Source: Leclercia adecarboxylata
Lineage (GTDB): Bacteria; Pseudomonadota; Gammaproteobacteria; Enterobacterales; Enterobacteriaceae
DNA length: 64,000 bases
Direction: 5' to 3'
NCBI RefSeq assembly: GCF_006171285.1
Contig: NZ_CP040889.1
Coordinates: 3,162,001-3,226,000, forward strand
A model generated the notes under the pieces. It ran no database searches. It was not told where the DNA came from and worked only from the letters and a program-made list of their open reading frames with translations. The translations under genes were made by a program, and so were the position numbers. Below, piece after piece: positions 42,160 through 52,407 of this stretch. Position 1 is the first letter of the stretch, and the number at the start of each line of letters is the position of its first letter.

Positions 42160-45100
42160 ATGTCGCACTACACACGCAAACAGCATCCTGTTTTTGCCTT
42201 TATTCTGGTTTTCTTTCTCGCCTTTCTGGCTTCGCCGGTTGCATTTGCGCGTGGTGATAACACCAGCGACATGCCAACCCGCGCCGATGTCCAGAGTCAG
42301 CTCGATGCCCTGAGCAAACAAAAAGAGCTTACTCCGCAGGATAAGCTGGTGCAGAAGGATCTGACGGAAACTCTGGAAACCATCGATAAGATCGAGCGGG
42401 TCAAGGCCGAAACCACACAATTACGTCAGAAGGTGGCGCAGGCGCCGGAAGCGATGCGCAAGGCGACAGAGAGCCTGAACGCGCTGGGCGATATCGATAA
42501 TGATGACGAAACCCGCAAGACGCTGGCGACCCTGTCATTGCGGCAGCTGGAACTGCGCGTGTCGCAGCTGCTGGACGACTTACAAACTGCCCAGAGCGAT
42601 CTCGCCACCTACAACAGCCAGCTGGTCTCCCTGCAAACTCAGCCGGAGCGCGTGCAGAATGCGATGTATACCGCGTCTCAGGAGCTGCAGCAGATCCGCA
42701 ATCGCCTGAATGGCACCTCCGCGGGAGAGGCTGCGTTACGCCCTACCCAGCAGACGCTACTCCTGACGCAGCAGCTTTTGCTGAATGCCCAGATCGAGCA
42801 GCAGCGTAAGAGCCTGGAAGGCAACACCGTGCTGCAGGATACCCTGCAAAAACAGCGCGACTATGTCACCGCTAACATCAACCGTCTGGAGCACCAGCTG
42901 CAGCTGCTGCAGGAGGCGGTGAACAGCAAACGGCTGACCCTGACCGAGAAAACTGCCCAGGAAGCTGTCAACCCGGACGAAACCGCCCGTATCCAGGAAA
43001 ATCCGCTGGTAAAGCAGGAGCTGGATATCAACCATCAGCTCAGCCAGCGTTTGATCAAAGCGACCGAAAACGGCAACTCGCTGGTTCAGCAGAATATTAA
43101 AGTGAAAAACTGGCTGGATCGCGCCCTGCAGTCGGAACGCAATATTAAAGAGCAGATTGCCGTCCTGAAAGGCAGCCTGCTGCTGTCGCGTATCCTTTAT
43201 CAGCAACAGCAGACCTTACCTTCCGCCGATGAGCTGGAAGACATGACCAACCGCATTGCGGATCTGCGTCTGGAGCAGTTTGAGGTCAACCAGCAGCGTG
43301 ACGCCCTGTTCCAGAGCGATGCCTTCGTCGCCAAACTGGAAGAAGGCCACAGCAGCGACGTCAATGACGAAGTTCATGATGCCCTGCTGCAGGTGGTGGA
43401 TATGCGCCGCGAGCTGCTGGATCAGATGAACAAACAGCTGGGCAATCAGCTGATGATGGCCATTAACCTGCAGATCAACCAGCAGCAGCTGGTGAGCGTC
43501 TCTAAAAGCCTGCAGGAGATGCTCACCCAGCAAATCTTCTGGGTAAACAGCAACAAACCGATGGACTGGGACTGGATCAAATCCTTCCCGGGCATGCTTA
43601 AAGATCAGATTAAGGCGATGAAAATCACCGTTAACTGGGAAAAAGCAGGCCCTGCGGTGGCCTTTGCTTTCCTGGCGGGCCTGCCGCTATTACTGATTGC
43701 CGGTTTAATTCGCTGGCGTCTCGGCTGGCTGAAAAAATACCAGGCGAAGCTGGCACAGGAAGTGGGGCAGCTGCGTAATGACAGCCAGCTTCACACCCCG
43801 AAAGCGATTCTTATCGATCTGATCCGCGCTCTGCCGGTCTGTCTGCTGATCCTCGCCGCCGGACTGATCCTGCTGACCATGCAGCTCAATATCAGCGATC
43901 TGCTGTGGGCTTTCAGCAAAAAGCTGGCCCTCTTCTGGCTGGTCTTTGGCCTGTGCTGGAAGGTGCTGGAGAAAGACGGCGTGGCGGTGAGTCACTTTAA
44001 TATGCCTGCGCAGCTGACCAGCCACTGGCGCCGCCAGATTGTGCGCGTCAGTCTGGCGCTGTTGCCGCTGCACTTCTGGTCCGTGGTGGCGGAACTCTCT
44101 CCGCTACATCTGATGGATGATGTGCTGGGGCAGTTCGTTATCCTGCTTAACCTGCTGCTGATCAGCGTGCTGATGTGGCCGATGTGCCGTGACAGCTGGC
44201 GCGACAAAGAGTCGCACACCATCCGTCTGGTGACGGTCACCGTGCTCTCTATTATTCCCGTCGCGCTGATGGTGCTGACGGCAACCGGCTACTTCTATAC
44301 CACCCTGCGTCTGTCAGGGCGCTGGATTGAAACCGTCTATCTGGTGATCTTCTGGAACCTGCTCTACCAGACCGTGCTGCGCGGGCTGAGCGTTGCAGCT
44401 CGTCGAATTGCCTATCGCCGTGCCCTGGCGCGTCGACAGAATATGGTGAAAGAGGGGGCCGAAGGCGCCGAACCGCAGGAAGAGCCGACCATCGCTCTGG
44501 AGCAGGTAAACCAGCAGACGCTGCGTATCACCATGCTGGTGATGATTGCCCTGTTCGGCGTGATGTTCTGGGCGATCTGGTCTGATTTAATCACCGTCTT
44601 TGCTTATCTCGACAGCATTACGCTGTGGCACTACAACGGCACCGAAGCGGGTGCGGCGGTGGTGAAAAACGTCACCATGGGCAGCCTGCTGTTTGCGCTG
44701 GTCTCATCGGTGGTGGCCTGGGCCTTGATTCGCAACTTGCCAGGCCTGCTGGAAGTGCTGGTGCTCTCGCGCCTGAACATGCGCCAGGGTGCCTCCTACG
44801 CCATTACCACCATCCTGAACTACGTGATTCTGGTGGCGGGTGCCATGACGGTCTTCGGGTCGCTCGGGGTGTCGTGGGATAAACTGCAGTGGCTGGCGGC
44901 GGCGCTGTCGGTCGGTCTTGGTTTTGGTTTGCAGGAGATCTTCGGTAACTTCGTCTCGGGTCTGATCATCCTGTTCGAACGTCCGGTACGTATCGGCGAT
45001 ACCGTCACCATCGGCACCTTCTCGGGTACCGTCAGCAAGATCCGTATTCGTGCCACCACCATCACCGACTTCGATCGCAAAGAGGTGATCATCCCGAACA

Positions 45101-45507
45101 AAGCGTTCGTGACCGAGCGACTGATCAACTGGTCGCTCTCGGACACCATCACCCGCGTGGTGATCCGCCTCGGCGTGGCCTACGGCTCCGATCTGGACGC
45201 GGTGAAAAAAGTACTGCTGAAAGCGGCGATGGATCATCCGAAAGTGATGCACGATCCGGAGCCATCAGTATTCTTCACCACCTTCGGACCAAGCACTCTG
45301 GATCATGAACTGCGTCTGTACGTACGTGAACTGCGTGACCGCAGCTACACCGTAGATGAGCTGAACCGCACCATCGAACGCCTGTGCCGCGAGAACAATA
45401 TCAATATTGCGTTCAACCAGCTTGAAGTTCATCTGCGCAATGAGAAGGGCGACGAGCACACCGAAGTGAAACGTGACATTAAGGGTGACGATCCGACTCC
45501 AGCGTAA
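42160..45507 (+). CDS. mscK: MscK, potassium-dependent mechanosensitive channel
   Basis: About 1115 aa. The ATG at 42160 gives a signal peptide (MSHYTRKQHPVFAFILVFFLAFLASPVAFA); an upstream in-frame TTG would add 11 residues. A long coiled-coil periplasmic region (35-470) is followed by a series of transmembrane helices (about 490-900) and the MscS-like pore and beta domain (LGFGLQEIFGNFVSGLIILFE then RVIGDT-type segment and NKAFVTERLINWS). It opens under hypo-osmotic shock, gated by external K+. Full length compared with E. coli (1120 aa). Confidence 0.95.
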   Translation: MSHYTRKQHPVFAFILVFFLAFLASPVAFARGDNTSDMPTRADVQSQLDALSKQKELTPQDKLVQKDLTETLETIDKIERVKAETTQLRQKVAQAPEAMRKATESLNALGDIDNDDETRKTLATLSLRQLELRVSQLLDDLQTAQSDLATYNSQLVSLQTQPERVQNAMYTASQELQQIRNRLNGTSAGEAALRPTQQTLLLTQQLLLNAQIEQQRKSLEGNTVLQDTLQKQRDYVTANINRLEHQLQLLQEAVNSKRLTLTEKTAQEAVNPDETARIQENPLVKQELDINHQLSQRLIKATENGNSLVQQNIKVKNWLDRALQSERNIKEQIAVLKGSLLLSRILYQQQQTLPSADELEDMTNRIADLRLEQFEVNQQRDALFQSDAFVAKLEEGHSSDVNDEVHDALLQVVDMRRELLDQMNKQLGNQLMMAINLQINQQQLVSVSKSLQEMLTQQIFWVNSNKPMDWDWIKSFPGMLKDQIKAMKITVNWEKAGPAVAFAFLAGLPLLLIAGLIRWRLGWLKKYQAKLAQEVGQLRNDSQLHTPKAILIDLIRALPVCLLILAAGLILLTMQLNISDLLWAFSKKLALFWLVFGLCWKVLEKDGVAVSHFNMPAQLTSHWRRQIVRVSLALLPLHFWSVVAELSPLHLMDDVLGQFVILLNLLLISVLMWPMCRDSWRDKESHTIRLVTVTVLSIIPVALMVLTATGYFYTTLRLSGRWIETVYLVIFWNLLYQTVLRGLSVAARRIAYRRALARRQNMVKEGAEGAEPQEEPTIALEQVNQQTLRITMLVMIALFGVMFWAIWSDLITVFAYLDSITLWHYNGTEAGAAVVKNVTMGSLLFALVSSVVAWALIRNLPGLLEVLVLSRLNMRQGASYAITTILNYVILVAGAMTVFGSLGVSWDKLQWLAAALSVGLGFGLQEIFGNFVSGLIILFERPVRIGDTVTIGTFSGTVSKIRIRATTITDFDRKEVIIPNKAFVTERLINWSLSDTITRVVIRLGVAYGSDLDAVKKVLLKAAMDHPKVMHDPEPSVFFTTFGPSTLDHELRLYVRELRDRSYTVDELNRTIERLCRENNINIAFNQLEVHLRNEKGDEHTEVKRDIKGDDPTPA

Positions 45508-45512
45508 CGTTA

Positions 45513-45595
45513 CCCCTCACCTTAACCCTCTCCCCAAAGGGGCGAGGGAATGGTTTGCTCCCTCTCCCTTTCAGGGAGAGGGCAGGGGTGAGGGT
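45513..45595. repeat. GC-rich palindromic repeat, copy 1
   Basis: Two arms (CCCCTCACCTTAACCCTCTCC and GGGAGAGGGCAGGGGTGAGGG) flank shorter inner hairpins. The same family recurs at 52408-52490 and 55734-55815, with a half copy at 60854-60889. Here it reaches into the rsmS coding end. Confidence 0.88.
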
Positions 45596-45729
45596 CTTTT
45601 TCCTTCGAAATCCCGCTTCACAATTTCCAGTGCTTTCAGCACCGTGTCGATCGGCAATTCATGATTCTCCAGCAACATAATCAGGTCGACGGCCAGCTTG
45701 ACTTCATCGGGGGCGTTTTCCAGTGACAC
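45571..45729 (-). CDS. rsmS: RsmS (YbaM), small pleiotropic regulator
   Basis: 52-aa protein, below most ORF-length limits. GTG start at 45729 with AGGAG 6 nt upstream; the protein begins [21 protein letters not shown], matching E. coli YbaM/RsmS. The last eight residues (RPSPLPSP) are read from the GC-rich palindromic repeat instead of the usual charged tail. RsmS is reported to act in the Rsm/Csr control of secondary metabolism in Serratia and Pectobacterium. It is next to priC, as in E. coli. Confidence 0.85.
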   Translation of the reverse strand: MSLENAPDEVKLAVDLIMLLENHELPIDTVLKALEIVKRDFEGKRPSPLPSP

Positions 45730-45741
45730 ACACTACTCCTG

Positions 45742-46269
45742 TTAACGGGTCAGACGCGCGATAACGCGTTCAATATCATCCAGTGCCTTGCGGCAGCGTT
45801 CAAGCCGCCCCTCCAGCGCGGTAATTTCGCGCATCAGCATCTGCTGCTCTTCCAGCGTTTCGGCCTGGTTCAGCCGGGACTCGCGTTCATTTTTCATCTC
45901 GCATAGCCGACGTTCAAACTCCTGGTGCTCCAGGCGTTTGCGCTGCCATTTTGTGGTGCCCGCAGAGGCACCGTCCCAGACGCGTAGCGGCCAGGCGGCT
46001 ATCTCCCGGTGCAGGGCGGCGATCTGTTCCGCCAGATGAGCGGCCAGCCAGGCGACCTGCTCAGCCTGCGCGTTATCCACGGCGTGACGCAGCTCGTCAA
46101 GATGGTGCTGGGCTTCATCGAGATAATCTTTCATTACGGTGCTGCGGGTGCGGAACAGCTGCCGGTCAAAACGCGGCTTCAGGGTGGCGTGCTGCATCAA
46201 CGGGGCGGCCTGCTCGCGCAGGGTCGTCAGTTGATTTTGCAACGTCTGTAAAAGCAAGGCTGTTTTCAA
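45742..46269 (-). CDS. priC: PriC, primosomal replication restart protein
   Basis: 175-aa helical protein that binds SSB and loads DnaB at stalled forks independently of PriA. The sequence is rich in Leu, Gln, Arg and Glu in heptad-like order, with no signal peptide. Length as in E. coli (175). It follows rsmS upstream on the same strand; the 12-nt gap suggests one transcript. Divergent from ybaN. Confidence 0.95.
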   Translation of the reverse strand: MKTALLLQTLQNQLTTLREQAAPLMQHATLKPRFDRQLFRTRSTVMKDYLDEAQHHLDELRHAVDNAQAEQVAWLAAHLAEQIAALHREIAAWPLRVWDGASAGTTKWQRKRLEHQEFERRLCEMKNERESRLNQAETLEEQQMLMREITALEGRLERCRKALDDIERVIARLTR

Positions 46270-46319
46270 TCCGCACTCCAGTGGTACAGTAGCCGTTCAG
46301 TTTGATAACGATTCGCATT

Positions 46320-46697
46320 ATGCAGCGTACTATTCTAATCATCATTGGCTGGCTTGCGGTAGTGCTCGGCACGCTGGGCGTTGTTTTACCTCTTTTACCC
46401 ACCACGCCCTTTATATTGCTGGCGGCGTGGTGCTTTGCCCGTTCTTCGCCGCGTTTTCACCACTGGCTGCTCTACCGCTCCTGGTTTGGCGGCTACCTGC
46501 GCCACTGGCAACAGCACCGTGCCATGCCGCCCGGCGCTAAGCCACGGGCCGTTGCGGTGATCCTCGTGACCTTCGCCTTTTCATTATGGATGGTAAAAAT
46601 GATGTGGGTGCGGATCCTGCTGCTGGCAATCCTCACCTGCCTGCTGATTTTCATGTGGCGGATCCCCGTCGTTGATGAAAAGCAACAAAAGCAATAA
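46320..46697 (+). CDS. ybaN: YbaN, DUF454 inner-membrane protein
   Basis: 125 aa. The ATG at 46320 (MQRTILIIIGWLAVVLG) agrees with the E. coli start; a longer frame exists upstream. Three hydrophobic stretches (4-24, 30-40 and 85-115) separated by basic loops (SSPRFHHWLL, GAKPRAVAV). DUF454 members are of unknown function. It may share transcription with apt downstream, though 150 nt separate them. Confidence 0.93.
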   Translation: MQRTILIIIGWLAVVLGTLGVVLPLLPTTPFILLAAWCFARSSPRFHHWLLYRSWFGGYLRHWQQHRAMPPGAKPRAVAVILVTFAFSLWMVKMMWVRILLLAILTCLLIFMWRIPVVDEKQQKQ

Positions 46698-46849
46698 TCA
46701 TGAGTATGGCTGTTGCAATTCTTGCGCGCAGCCAGTAAATTCGACCGTTTTCGAGCACGGGCAGAGCTGGTCAAAGGTTAAACAATTGTTACTTTGACCG
46801 ACCATTCATCCGCTCCGTGAGTAACACCGTTTTCATCAGGCATCCATTT

Positions 46850-47401
46850 ATGACCGCAACTGCGCAGCAGCTTGAATTTCTTAAAAACAGCATCAAAAGC
46901 ATCCAGGATTATCCGAAGCCTGGCATTCTTTTCCGTGATGTCACCAGCTTGCTGGAAGACCCGAAAGCGTATGCTCTCAGCATTGAACTGCTGGTTGAGC
47001 GCTATAAAAACGCCGGGATCACCAAAGTTGTAGGCACCGAAGCCCGTGGCTTCCTGTTTGGCGCGCCGGTTGCGCTGGCAATGGGCGTGGGTTTTGTGCC
47101 GGTACGTAAACCGCGCAAACTGCCTCGCGAAACCATCGCCGAGAGCTACGAGCTGGAATACGGCACCGACCAGCTTGAGATCCACGTTGATGCGATCAAG
47201 CCTGGCGACAAAGTGCTGGTGGTTGACGATCTGCTGGCAACCGGCGGCACCATTGAAGCCACCGTGAAGCTGATCCGTCGTCTGGGTGGTGAAGTGACCG
47301 ATGCGGCCTTCATCATCAACCTGTTCGATCTGGGCGGCGAACAGCGCCTCGAAAAACAGGGCATCACCAGCTACAGCCTCGTGCCTTTCCCGGGACATTA
47401 A
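46850..47401 (+). CDS. apt: Apt, adenine phosphoribosyltransferase
   Basis: 183-aa purine salvage enzyme: adenine plus PRPP gives AMP. PRPP-binding motif [13 protein letters not shown] (about 123-135) and the flexible catalytic loop are present. The ATG at 46850 ([18 protein letters not shown]) gives the family start; an earlier in-frame start would add 11 residues. A hairpin at 47415-47437 lies between apt and dnaX. Confidence 0.98.
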   Translation: MTATAQQLEFLKNSIKSIQDYPKPGILFRDVTSLLEDPKAYALSIELLVERYKNAGITKVVGTEARGFLFGAPVALAMGVGFVPVRKPRKLPRETIAESYELEYGTDQLEIHVDAIKPGDKVLVVDDLLATGGTIEATVKLIRRLGGEVTDAAFIINLFDLGGEQRLEKQGITSYSLVPFPGH

Positions 47402-47414
47402 TCCTCCCGCCCGC

Positions 47415-47437
47415 AACCTCGCCCAACGGGTGAGGTT
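47415..47437 (+). terminator. Hairpin between apt and dnaX
   Basis: AACCTCGCCC-aac-GGGTGAGGTT, 10-bp stem with one mismatch, followed by GTGTT. Weak T run, so termination may be partial. Confidence 0.6.
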
Positions 47438-47490
47438 GTGTTAGCATTACCCCCCTGAATATCCACCTTCCAGCGTTGCAGAGCCTGCCC

Positions 47491-49422
47491 ATGAGTTATC
47501 AGGTGTTAGCCCGAAAATGGCGACCCCAAACCTTTGCTGACGTTGTCGGCCAGGAACATGTGCTGACCGCCCTGGCGAACAGCTTATCGCTAGGACGTAT
47601 CCATCACGCCTGGCTTTTTTCCGGCACCCGTGGCGTCGGTAAAACCTCTATTGCCCGTTTGCTGGCGAAAGGTCTTAACTGCGAAAGCGGGATCACCGCC
47701 ACGCCGTGCGGCGTCTGCGATAACTGCCGTGAAATCGAGCAGGGGCGCTTTGTCGATCTGATTGAGATCGATGCCGCCTCGCGCACCAAAGTCGAAGATA
47801 CCCGCGATCTGCTGGATAACGTCCAGTACGCTCCGGCGCGTGGCCGCTTCAAGGTCTATCTGATCGATGAAGTGCACATGCTCTCGCGCCACAGCTTTAA
47901 CGCCCTGCTGAAAACGCTGGAAGAGCCGCCCGCACACGTTAAGTTCCTGCTGGCGACCACCGATCCGCAAAAGCTGCCGGTCACTATCTTATCCCGCTGC
48001 CTGCAGTTCCACCTGAAGGCGCTGGACGTTACCCAGATCCGCGATCGGCTCGAATACATTCTCAACGAAGAGCAGGTTGCCCATGAGCCGCGTGCGCTGC
48101 AGCTGCTGGCGCGTGCTGCCGATGGCAGCCTGCGCGATGCCCTCAGCCTCACCGATCAGGCGATTGCCAGCGGGGAAGGTAAGCTGACGACCCAGGCGGT
48201 GAGCACCATGCTCGGCACGCTGGATGACGATCAGGCCTTGTCGCTGATTGAAGCGGTGGTCGAGGCCAACGGCGAGCGGGTGATGGAGCTGGTGAACGCC
48301 TCCGCATCACGCGGCGTCGAGTGGGAAGCCCTGCTGGTTGAAATGCTCAGCCTGCTGCACCGCATTGCTATGGTGCAACTCTCCCCGGCGGCGCTGGGCC
48401 CGGATATGGCGGCTATCGAACAGCGGATGCGCGAGCTGGCGCGTACCATTCCGCCAACGGATGTACAGCTCTACTATCAAACCCTGTTAATTGGCCGTAA
48501 GGAACTGCCGTTCGCGCCCGACAGACGTATGGGGGTCGAGATGACCCTACTGCGCGCGCTGGCGTTCCATCCGCGCATGCCGCTGCCAGAACCTGAGGTG
48601 CAGCCGCAGTCGTTCGCGCCGGTGGCACCGACGGCAGTGCTCACGCCGCCGCAGGTGCCCGCGCAGCAGAGTGCGCCACCGCCGCGACAGGACGTGCCGC
48701 TGTCGGATGCCACCAGTTCGGTGCTTGCTGCCCGTAGCCAGCTACAGCGTGCTCAGGGAGCAACCAAACCAAAAAAGAGTGAACCGGCAGCGCCTGCAAG
48801 AGCGCGGCCGGTAAATAACGCCGCGCTTGAACGTCTGGCTTCGGTCACGGATCGCGTCCAGTCGCGTTCGGCAACGGTCACCTCTGAGCCAAAGGCGCCG
48901 GTTAAGCAAGAGGCGTATCGCTGGAAAGCGACCACCGTCACCGAAGAGGTAAAGGTGGAGGTTGCCACGCCGAAGGCGCTGAAAAAGGCGCTGGAGCACG
49001 AGAAAACGCCGGAGCTCTCCGCCAAACTCGCCGAGGAGTCGCTTGAGCGCGATCCCTGGGCGGCAGAGGTCAGCAAACTCAAGCTGCCGAAACTGGTGGA
49101 GCAGGTCGCGCTCAACGCCTGGCGCGAGCAGGACGGCAACCGCATCTGTCTGCATCTGCGCCCGGGCCAGCGTCACCTGAATTCGGCGAGCGCGCAGCAG
49201 GTGCTGACTGAGGCGCTCTCCACATTACAGGGTGCGCCGGTTGAATTGACCATCATTGAAGATGATAATCCGGCGGTGCGAACGCCGCTGGAGTGGCGTC
49301 AGGCCATTTATGAAGAGAAACTCGCGCAGGCGCGTGAGTCGATTATCGCGGATAATAACATTCAGACCCTGCAGCGTTACTTTGATGCAGACCTGGATGA
49401 AGAGAGTATTCGACCCATTTGA
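47491..49422 (+). CDS. dnaX: DnaX, DNA polymerase III clamp-loader tau and gamma subunits
   Basis: Full-length tau is 643 aa, as in E. coli. Walker A GTRGVGKTS, zinc finger with CGVCDNC, and the SRC arginine-finger motif (LSRCLQFHLKAL) are in the first 240 residues; a Pro/Gln/Ala-rich linker follows, then the DnaB- and alpha-binding C-terminal domains. The ATG at 47491 (MSYQVLARKW) is the family start. A programmed -1 frameshift at 48771-48782 makes gamma (about 430 aa) from the same message. ybaB and recR follow. Confidence 0.98.
   Translation: MSYQVLARKWRPQTFADVVGQEHVLTALANSLSLGRIHHAWLFSGTRGVGKTSIARLLAKGLNCESGITATPCGVCDNCREIEQGRFVDLIEIDAASRTKVEDTRDLLDNVQYAPARGRFKVYLIDEVHMLSRHSFNALLKTLEEPPAHVKFLLATTDPQKLPVTILSRCLQFHLKALDVTQIRDRLEYILNEEQVAHEPRALQLLARAADGSLRDALSLTDQAIASGEGKLTTQAVSTMLGTLDDDQALSLIEAVVEANGERVMELVNASASRGVEWEALLVEMLSLLHRIAMVQLSPAALGPDMAAIEQRMRELARTIPPTDVQLYYQTLLIGRKELPFAPDRRMGVEMTLLRALAFHPRMPLPEPEVQPQSFAPVAPTAVLTPPQVPAQQSAPPPRQDVPLSDATSSVLAARSQLQRAQGATKPKKSEPAAPARARPVNNAALERLASVTDRVQSRSATVTSEPKAPVKQEAYRWKATTVTEEVKVEVATPKALKKALEHEKTPELSAKLAEESLERDPWAAEVSKLKLPKLVEQVALNAWREQDGNRICLHLRPGQRHLNSASAQQVLTEALSTLQGAPVELTIIEDDNPAVRTPLEWRQAIYEEKLAQARESIIADNNIQTLQRYFDADLDEESIRPI
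48755..48811 (+). promoter_or_regulatory. Programmed -1 frameshift signal of dnaX (gamma subunit)
   Basis: Slippery A AAA AAG at 48771-48777; the -1 frame then reads GAG and stops at TGA 48780-48782. A ribosome-pausing AGGGAG lies upstream at 48755-48760. Downstream, CCGGCAGCGC (48784-48793) pairs with GCGCGGCCGG (48802-48811), one A-G mismatch in ten. All three parts are those known in E. coli. Confidence 0.95.
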
Positions 49423-49475
49423 TCGTGAGTCTGACTTACGGTTGTTATCTTTAACGTGAAAGAAGAGAGAAGCCT

Positions 49476-49808
49476 ATGTTTGGTGGTAAAGGCGGTCTGG
49501 GTGGTCTGATGAAGCAGGCCCAGCAGATGCAGGAAAAAATGCAGAAGATGCAGGAAGAGATCGCGCAGATGGAAGTCACTGGCGAATCTGGCGCAGGTCT
49601 GGTCAAAGTGACCATCAACGGCGCACATAACTGCCGTCGCGTGGAGATCGACCCAAGCCTGCTCGAAGACGACAAAGATATGCTGGAAGATCTGGTCGCC
49701 GCTGCATTTAACGATGCTGCGCGCCGTATCGACGAAACTCAGAAAGAAAAAATGGCCTCTGTATCCTCCGGAATGCAGCTGCCACCGGGCTTTAAGATGC
49801 CGTTCTGA
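49476..49808 (+). CDS. ybaB: YbaB, nucleoid-associated DNA-binding protein (EbfC family)
   Basis: 110-aa protein with a helical, Met/Gln-rich N-terminus ([18 protein letters not shown]) that dimerises in a tweezer shape, and a beta-strand middle ([23 protein letters not shown]). It binds DNA and its gene is paired with recR across bacteria. GAAGAGAGAAGCC precedes the ATG. The stop TGA overlaps the recR ATG by one base. Confidence 0.97.
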   Translation: MFGGKGGLGGLMKQAQQMQEKMQKMQEEIAQMEVTGESGAGLVKVTINGAHNCRRVEIDPSLLEDDKDMLEDLVAAAFNDAARRIDETQKEKMASVSSGMQLPPGFKMPF

Positions 49809-50413
49809 TGCAAACCAGTCCGCTGCTTACGCAGTTAATGGAAGCGCTGCGCTGCCTGCCGGGCGTAGGCCCGAAGTCGGCGCAGCGCATGGCGTTTACC
49901 CTGCTGCAACGCGATCGCAGCGGCGGAATGCGCCTGGCGCAGGCTCTGACCCGCGCCATGTCGGAAATTGGTCACTGTGCCGATTGCCGCACCTTTACCG
50001 AGCAGGACGTGTGTAACATCTGCGCCAACCCGCGTCGTCAGGAAAACGGTCAGATTTGCGTGGTGGAGAGTCCTGCGGACATCTACGCCATCGAACAGAC
50101 CGGGCAATTTTCTGGCCGCTACTTTGTGTTGATGGGCCACCTTTCACCGCTGGACGGTATTGGTCCGGATGATATCGGCCTGGACCGCCTGGAACAGCGC
50201 CTGAAATCGGAAACGATCTCTGAGGTGATCCTCGCCACCAACCCAACGGTGGAAGGGGAGGCGACAGCCAACTATATCGCCGAGCTGTGCGCGGAGTCGG
50301 GCGTCGACGCCAGCCGTATCGCCCATGGTGTCCCGGTTGGCGGTGAGCTGGAGATGGTGGACGGCACCACGCTGTCGCACTCTCTGGCAGGTCGTCACAA
50401 GATTATTTTCTGA
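49808..50413 (+). CDS. recR: RecR, recombination mediator
   Basis: 201-aa protein that with RecF and RecO loads RecA onto SSB-coated gaps. HhH motif [16 protein letters not shown] at the N-terminus, C4 zinc finger ([16 protein letters not shown]), then the Toprim domain ([32 protein letters not shown]). Translationally coupled to ybaB by start/stop overlap. A small GGAGGC/GCCTCC hairpin at 50420-50441 follows. Confidence 0.98.
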   Translation: MQTSPLLTQLMEALRCLPGVGPKSAQRMAFTLLQRDRSGGMRLAQALTRAMSEIGHCADCRTFTEQDVCNICANPRRQENGQICVVESPADIYAIEQTGQFSGRYFVLMGHLSPLDGIGPDDIGLDRLEQRLKSETISEVILATNPTVEGEATANYIAELCAESGVDASRIAHGVPVGGELEMVDGTTLSHSLAGRHKIIF

Positions 50414-50442
50414 CCAAACGGAGGCTGCAGCCGTGGCCTCCG

Positions 50443-50471
50443 CTTGAAAACTTACCCGCTTATCCCCATCT
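50443..50471 (+). promoter_or_regulatory. Sigma-32 promoter of htpG
   Basis: CTTGAAA at 50443-50449, 14-nt spacer, CCCCATCT from 50464. An excellent match to the heat-shock consensus, about 55 nt before the htpG ATG. Confidence 0.92.
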
Positions 50472-50524
50472 CTCCCTCAACGCTTTTAAACCCCATTAAA
50501 TGGCATTGTTGAGGTCGACTTAGT

Positions 50525-52399
50525 ATGAAAGGACAAGAAACCCGTGGTTTCCAGTCAGAAGTAAAACAACTTCTGCATCTGATGATCCATTCTCTTTATT
50601 CCAATAAAGAAATTTTCCTGCGCGAGCTTATCTCTAACGCCTCTGATGCGGCAGACAAGCTGCGTTTTCGTGCACTCTCGAAGCCAGAGCTGTATGAAGG
50701 TGACGGCGAACTGCGCGTGCGCGTCTCCTTTGATAAAGAGAACCGCACCCTGACTATCGCGGATAACGGCATCGGGATGACCCGCGATGAAGCCATCGAT
50801 CATCTTGGCACCATCGCCAAATCCGGCACCAAAGCCTTCCTGCAGTCAATGGGCTCCGATCAGGCAAAAGACAGCCAGCTGATTGGCCAGTTCGGCGTGG
50901 GCTTCTACTCCGCCTTCATCGTGGCGGATAAAGTCACCGTGCGCACCCGTGCGGCAGGCGAAAGCGCCGAAAGCGGAGTGTTCTGGGAATCACACGGCGA
51001 AGGTGAATACACCGTTGCCGACATCACCAAAGCCGATCGCGGGACCGAAATCACCCTGCACCTGCGCGAAGGGGAAGATGATTTCCTCAACGACTGGCGC
51101 GTACGCTCCATCATCAGCAAATATTCCGACCATATCGCGCTGCCGGTAGAGATCGAAAAACAGGAAGAGCAGGACGGCGAAACCGTTATCTCCTGGGAGA
51201 AGATCAACAAGGCGCAGGCGCTGTGGACGCGCAACAAGTCTGAAATCAAAGACGAAGAGTACACCGAGTTCTACAAGCACATCGCCCACGACTTTACCGA
51301 TCCGCTGACCTGGAGCCACAACCGCGTGGAAGGTAAGCAGGAGTACACCAGCCTGCTGTACATCCCGGCGCAGGCCCCGTGGGATATGTGGAACCGCGAT
51401 CACAAGCACGGCCTGAAGCTGTACGTGCAGCGCGTGTTCATCATGGACGAAGCCGAGCAGTTCATGCCGAACTACCTGCGCTTTGTGCGTGGCCTGATTG
51501 ACTCAAACGATCTGCCGCTGAACGTTTCCCGTGAGATCCTTCAGGACAGCACCGTGACCCGCAATCTGCGCACCGCGCTGAGCAAGCGTGCGCTGCAGAT
51601 GCTGGACAAGCTGGCGAAAGACGACGCGGAAAAATACCAGACCTTCTGGAAACAGTTCGGCCTGGTGCTGAAAGAGGGCCCGGCGGAAGACACCTCCAAC
51701 GTCGAAGCCATTGCTAAGCTGCTGCGCTTCGCCTCTACCCATACCGACTCTTCCGAACAGACCGTGTCGCTGGAAGAGTACATCTCCCGCATGAAAGAAG
51801 GGCAGGAGAAGATCTACTACATCACCGCCGACAGCTATGCCGCGGCGAAGAGCAGCCCGCACCTGGAGCTGCTGCGTAAGAAAGGCATCGAAGTGCTGCT
51901 GCTTTCCGATCGCATCGATGAGTGGATGATGAACTACCTGACCGAGTTCAGCGGCAAAGCGTTCCAGTCCGTTGCCAAAGCCGATGAGTCTATCGACAAG
52001 CTGGCGGATGAGGTGGACGAAACCGCGAAAGAGGCGGAGAAGGCGCTGGAGCCGTTCGTTGAGCGCGTGAAAACCCATCTGGGCGATCGCGTGAAAGAGG
52101 TGCGTTTCACCCACCGTCTGACCGATACCCCGGCCATCGTCACCACCGAAGCCGACGAGATGAGCACTCAAATGGCGAAGCTGTTCGCCGCTGCGGGCCA
52201 GAGCGTACCGGAAGTGAAGTACATCTTTGAACTGAACCCGGATCACGCCCTGGTGAAACGTGCGGCCGAGACCCAGGACGAAGCGCGCTTCGCCGAGTGG
52301 GTTGAACTGCTGCTGGATCAGTCCCTGCTGGCCGAACGCGGCACGCTGGAAGATCCAAACCAGTTCATCAAGCGCGTGAATGCGTTGCTGTTAGCTTAA
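50525..52399 (+). CDS. htpG: HtpG, Hsp90 chaperone
   Basis: 624-aa dimeric ATP-dependent chaperone. N-terminal GHKL ATPase with the catalytic Glu and Asn in [16 protein letters not shown], the Asp/Gly ATP site in IADNGIGM, and the lid in [11 protein letters not shown]. Middle domain and C-terminal dimerisation domain are complete, ending in ...[12 protein letters not shown]. Monocistronic under a sigma-32 promoter; followed by a palindromic repeat in front of adk. Confidence 0.98.
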   Translation: MKGQETRGFQSEVKQLLHLMIHSLYSNKEIFLRELISNASDAADKLRFRALSKPELYEGDGELRVRVSFDKENRTLTIADNGIGMTRDEAIDHLGTIAKSGTKAFLQSMGSDQAKDSQLIGQFGVGFYSAFIVADKVTVRTRAAGESAESGVFWESHGEGEYTVADITKADRGTEITLHLREGEDDFLNDWRVRSIISKYSDHIALPVEIEKQEEQDGETVISWEKINKAQALWTRNKSEIKDEEYTEFYKHIAHDFTDPLTWSHNRVEGKQEYTSLLYIPAQAPWDMWNRDHKHGLKLYVQRVFIMDEAEQFMPNYLRFVRGLIDSNDLPLNVSREILQDSTVTRNLRTALSKRALQMLDKLAKDDAEKYQTFWKQFGLVLKEGPAEDTSNVEAIAKLLRFASTHTDSSEQTVSLEEYISRMKEGQEKIYYITADSYAAAKSSPHLELLRKKGIEVLLLSDRIDEWMMNYLTEFSGKAFQSVAKADESIDKLADEVDETAKEAEKALEPFVERVKTHLGDRVKEVRFTHRLTDTPAIVTTEADEMSTQMAKLFAAAGQSVPEVKYIFELNPDHALVKRAAETQDEARFAEWVELLLDQSLLAERGTLEDPNQFIKRVNALLLA

Positions 52400-52407
52400 T
52401 ACAATTA

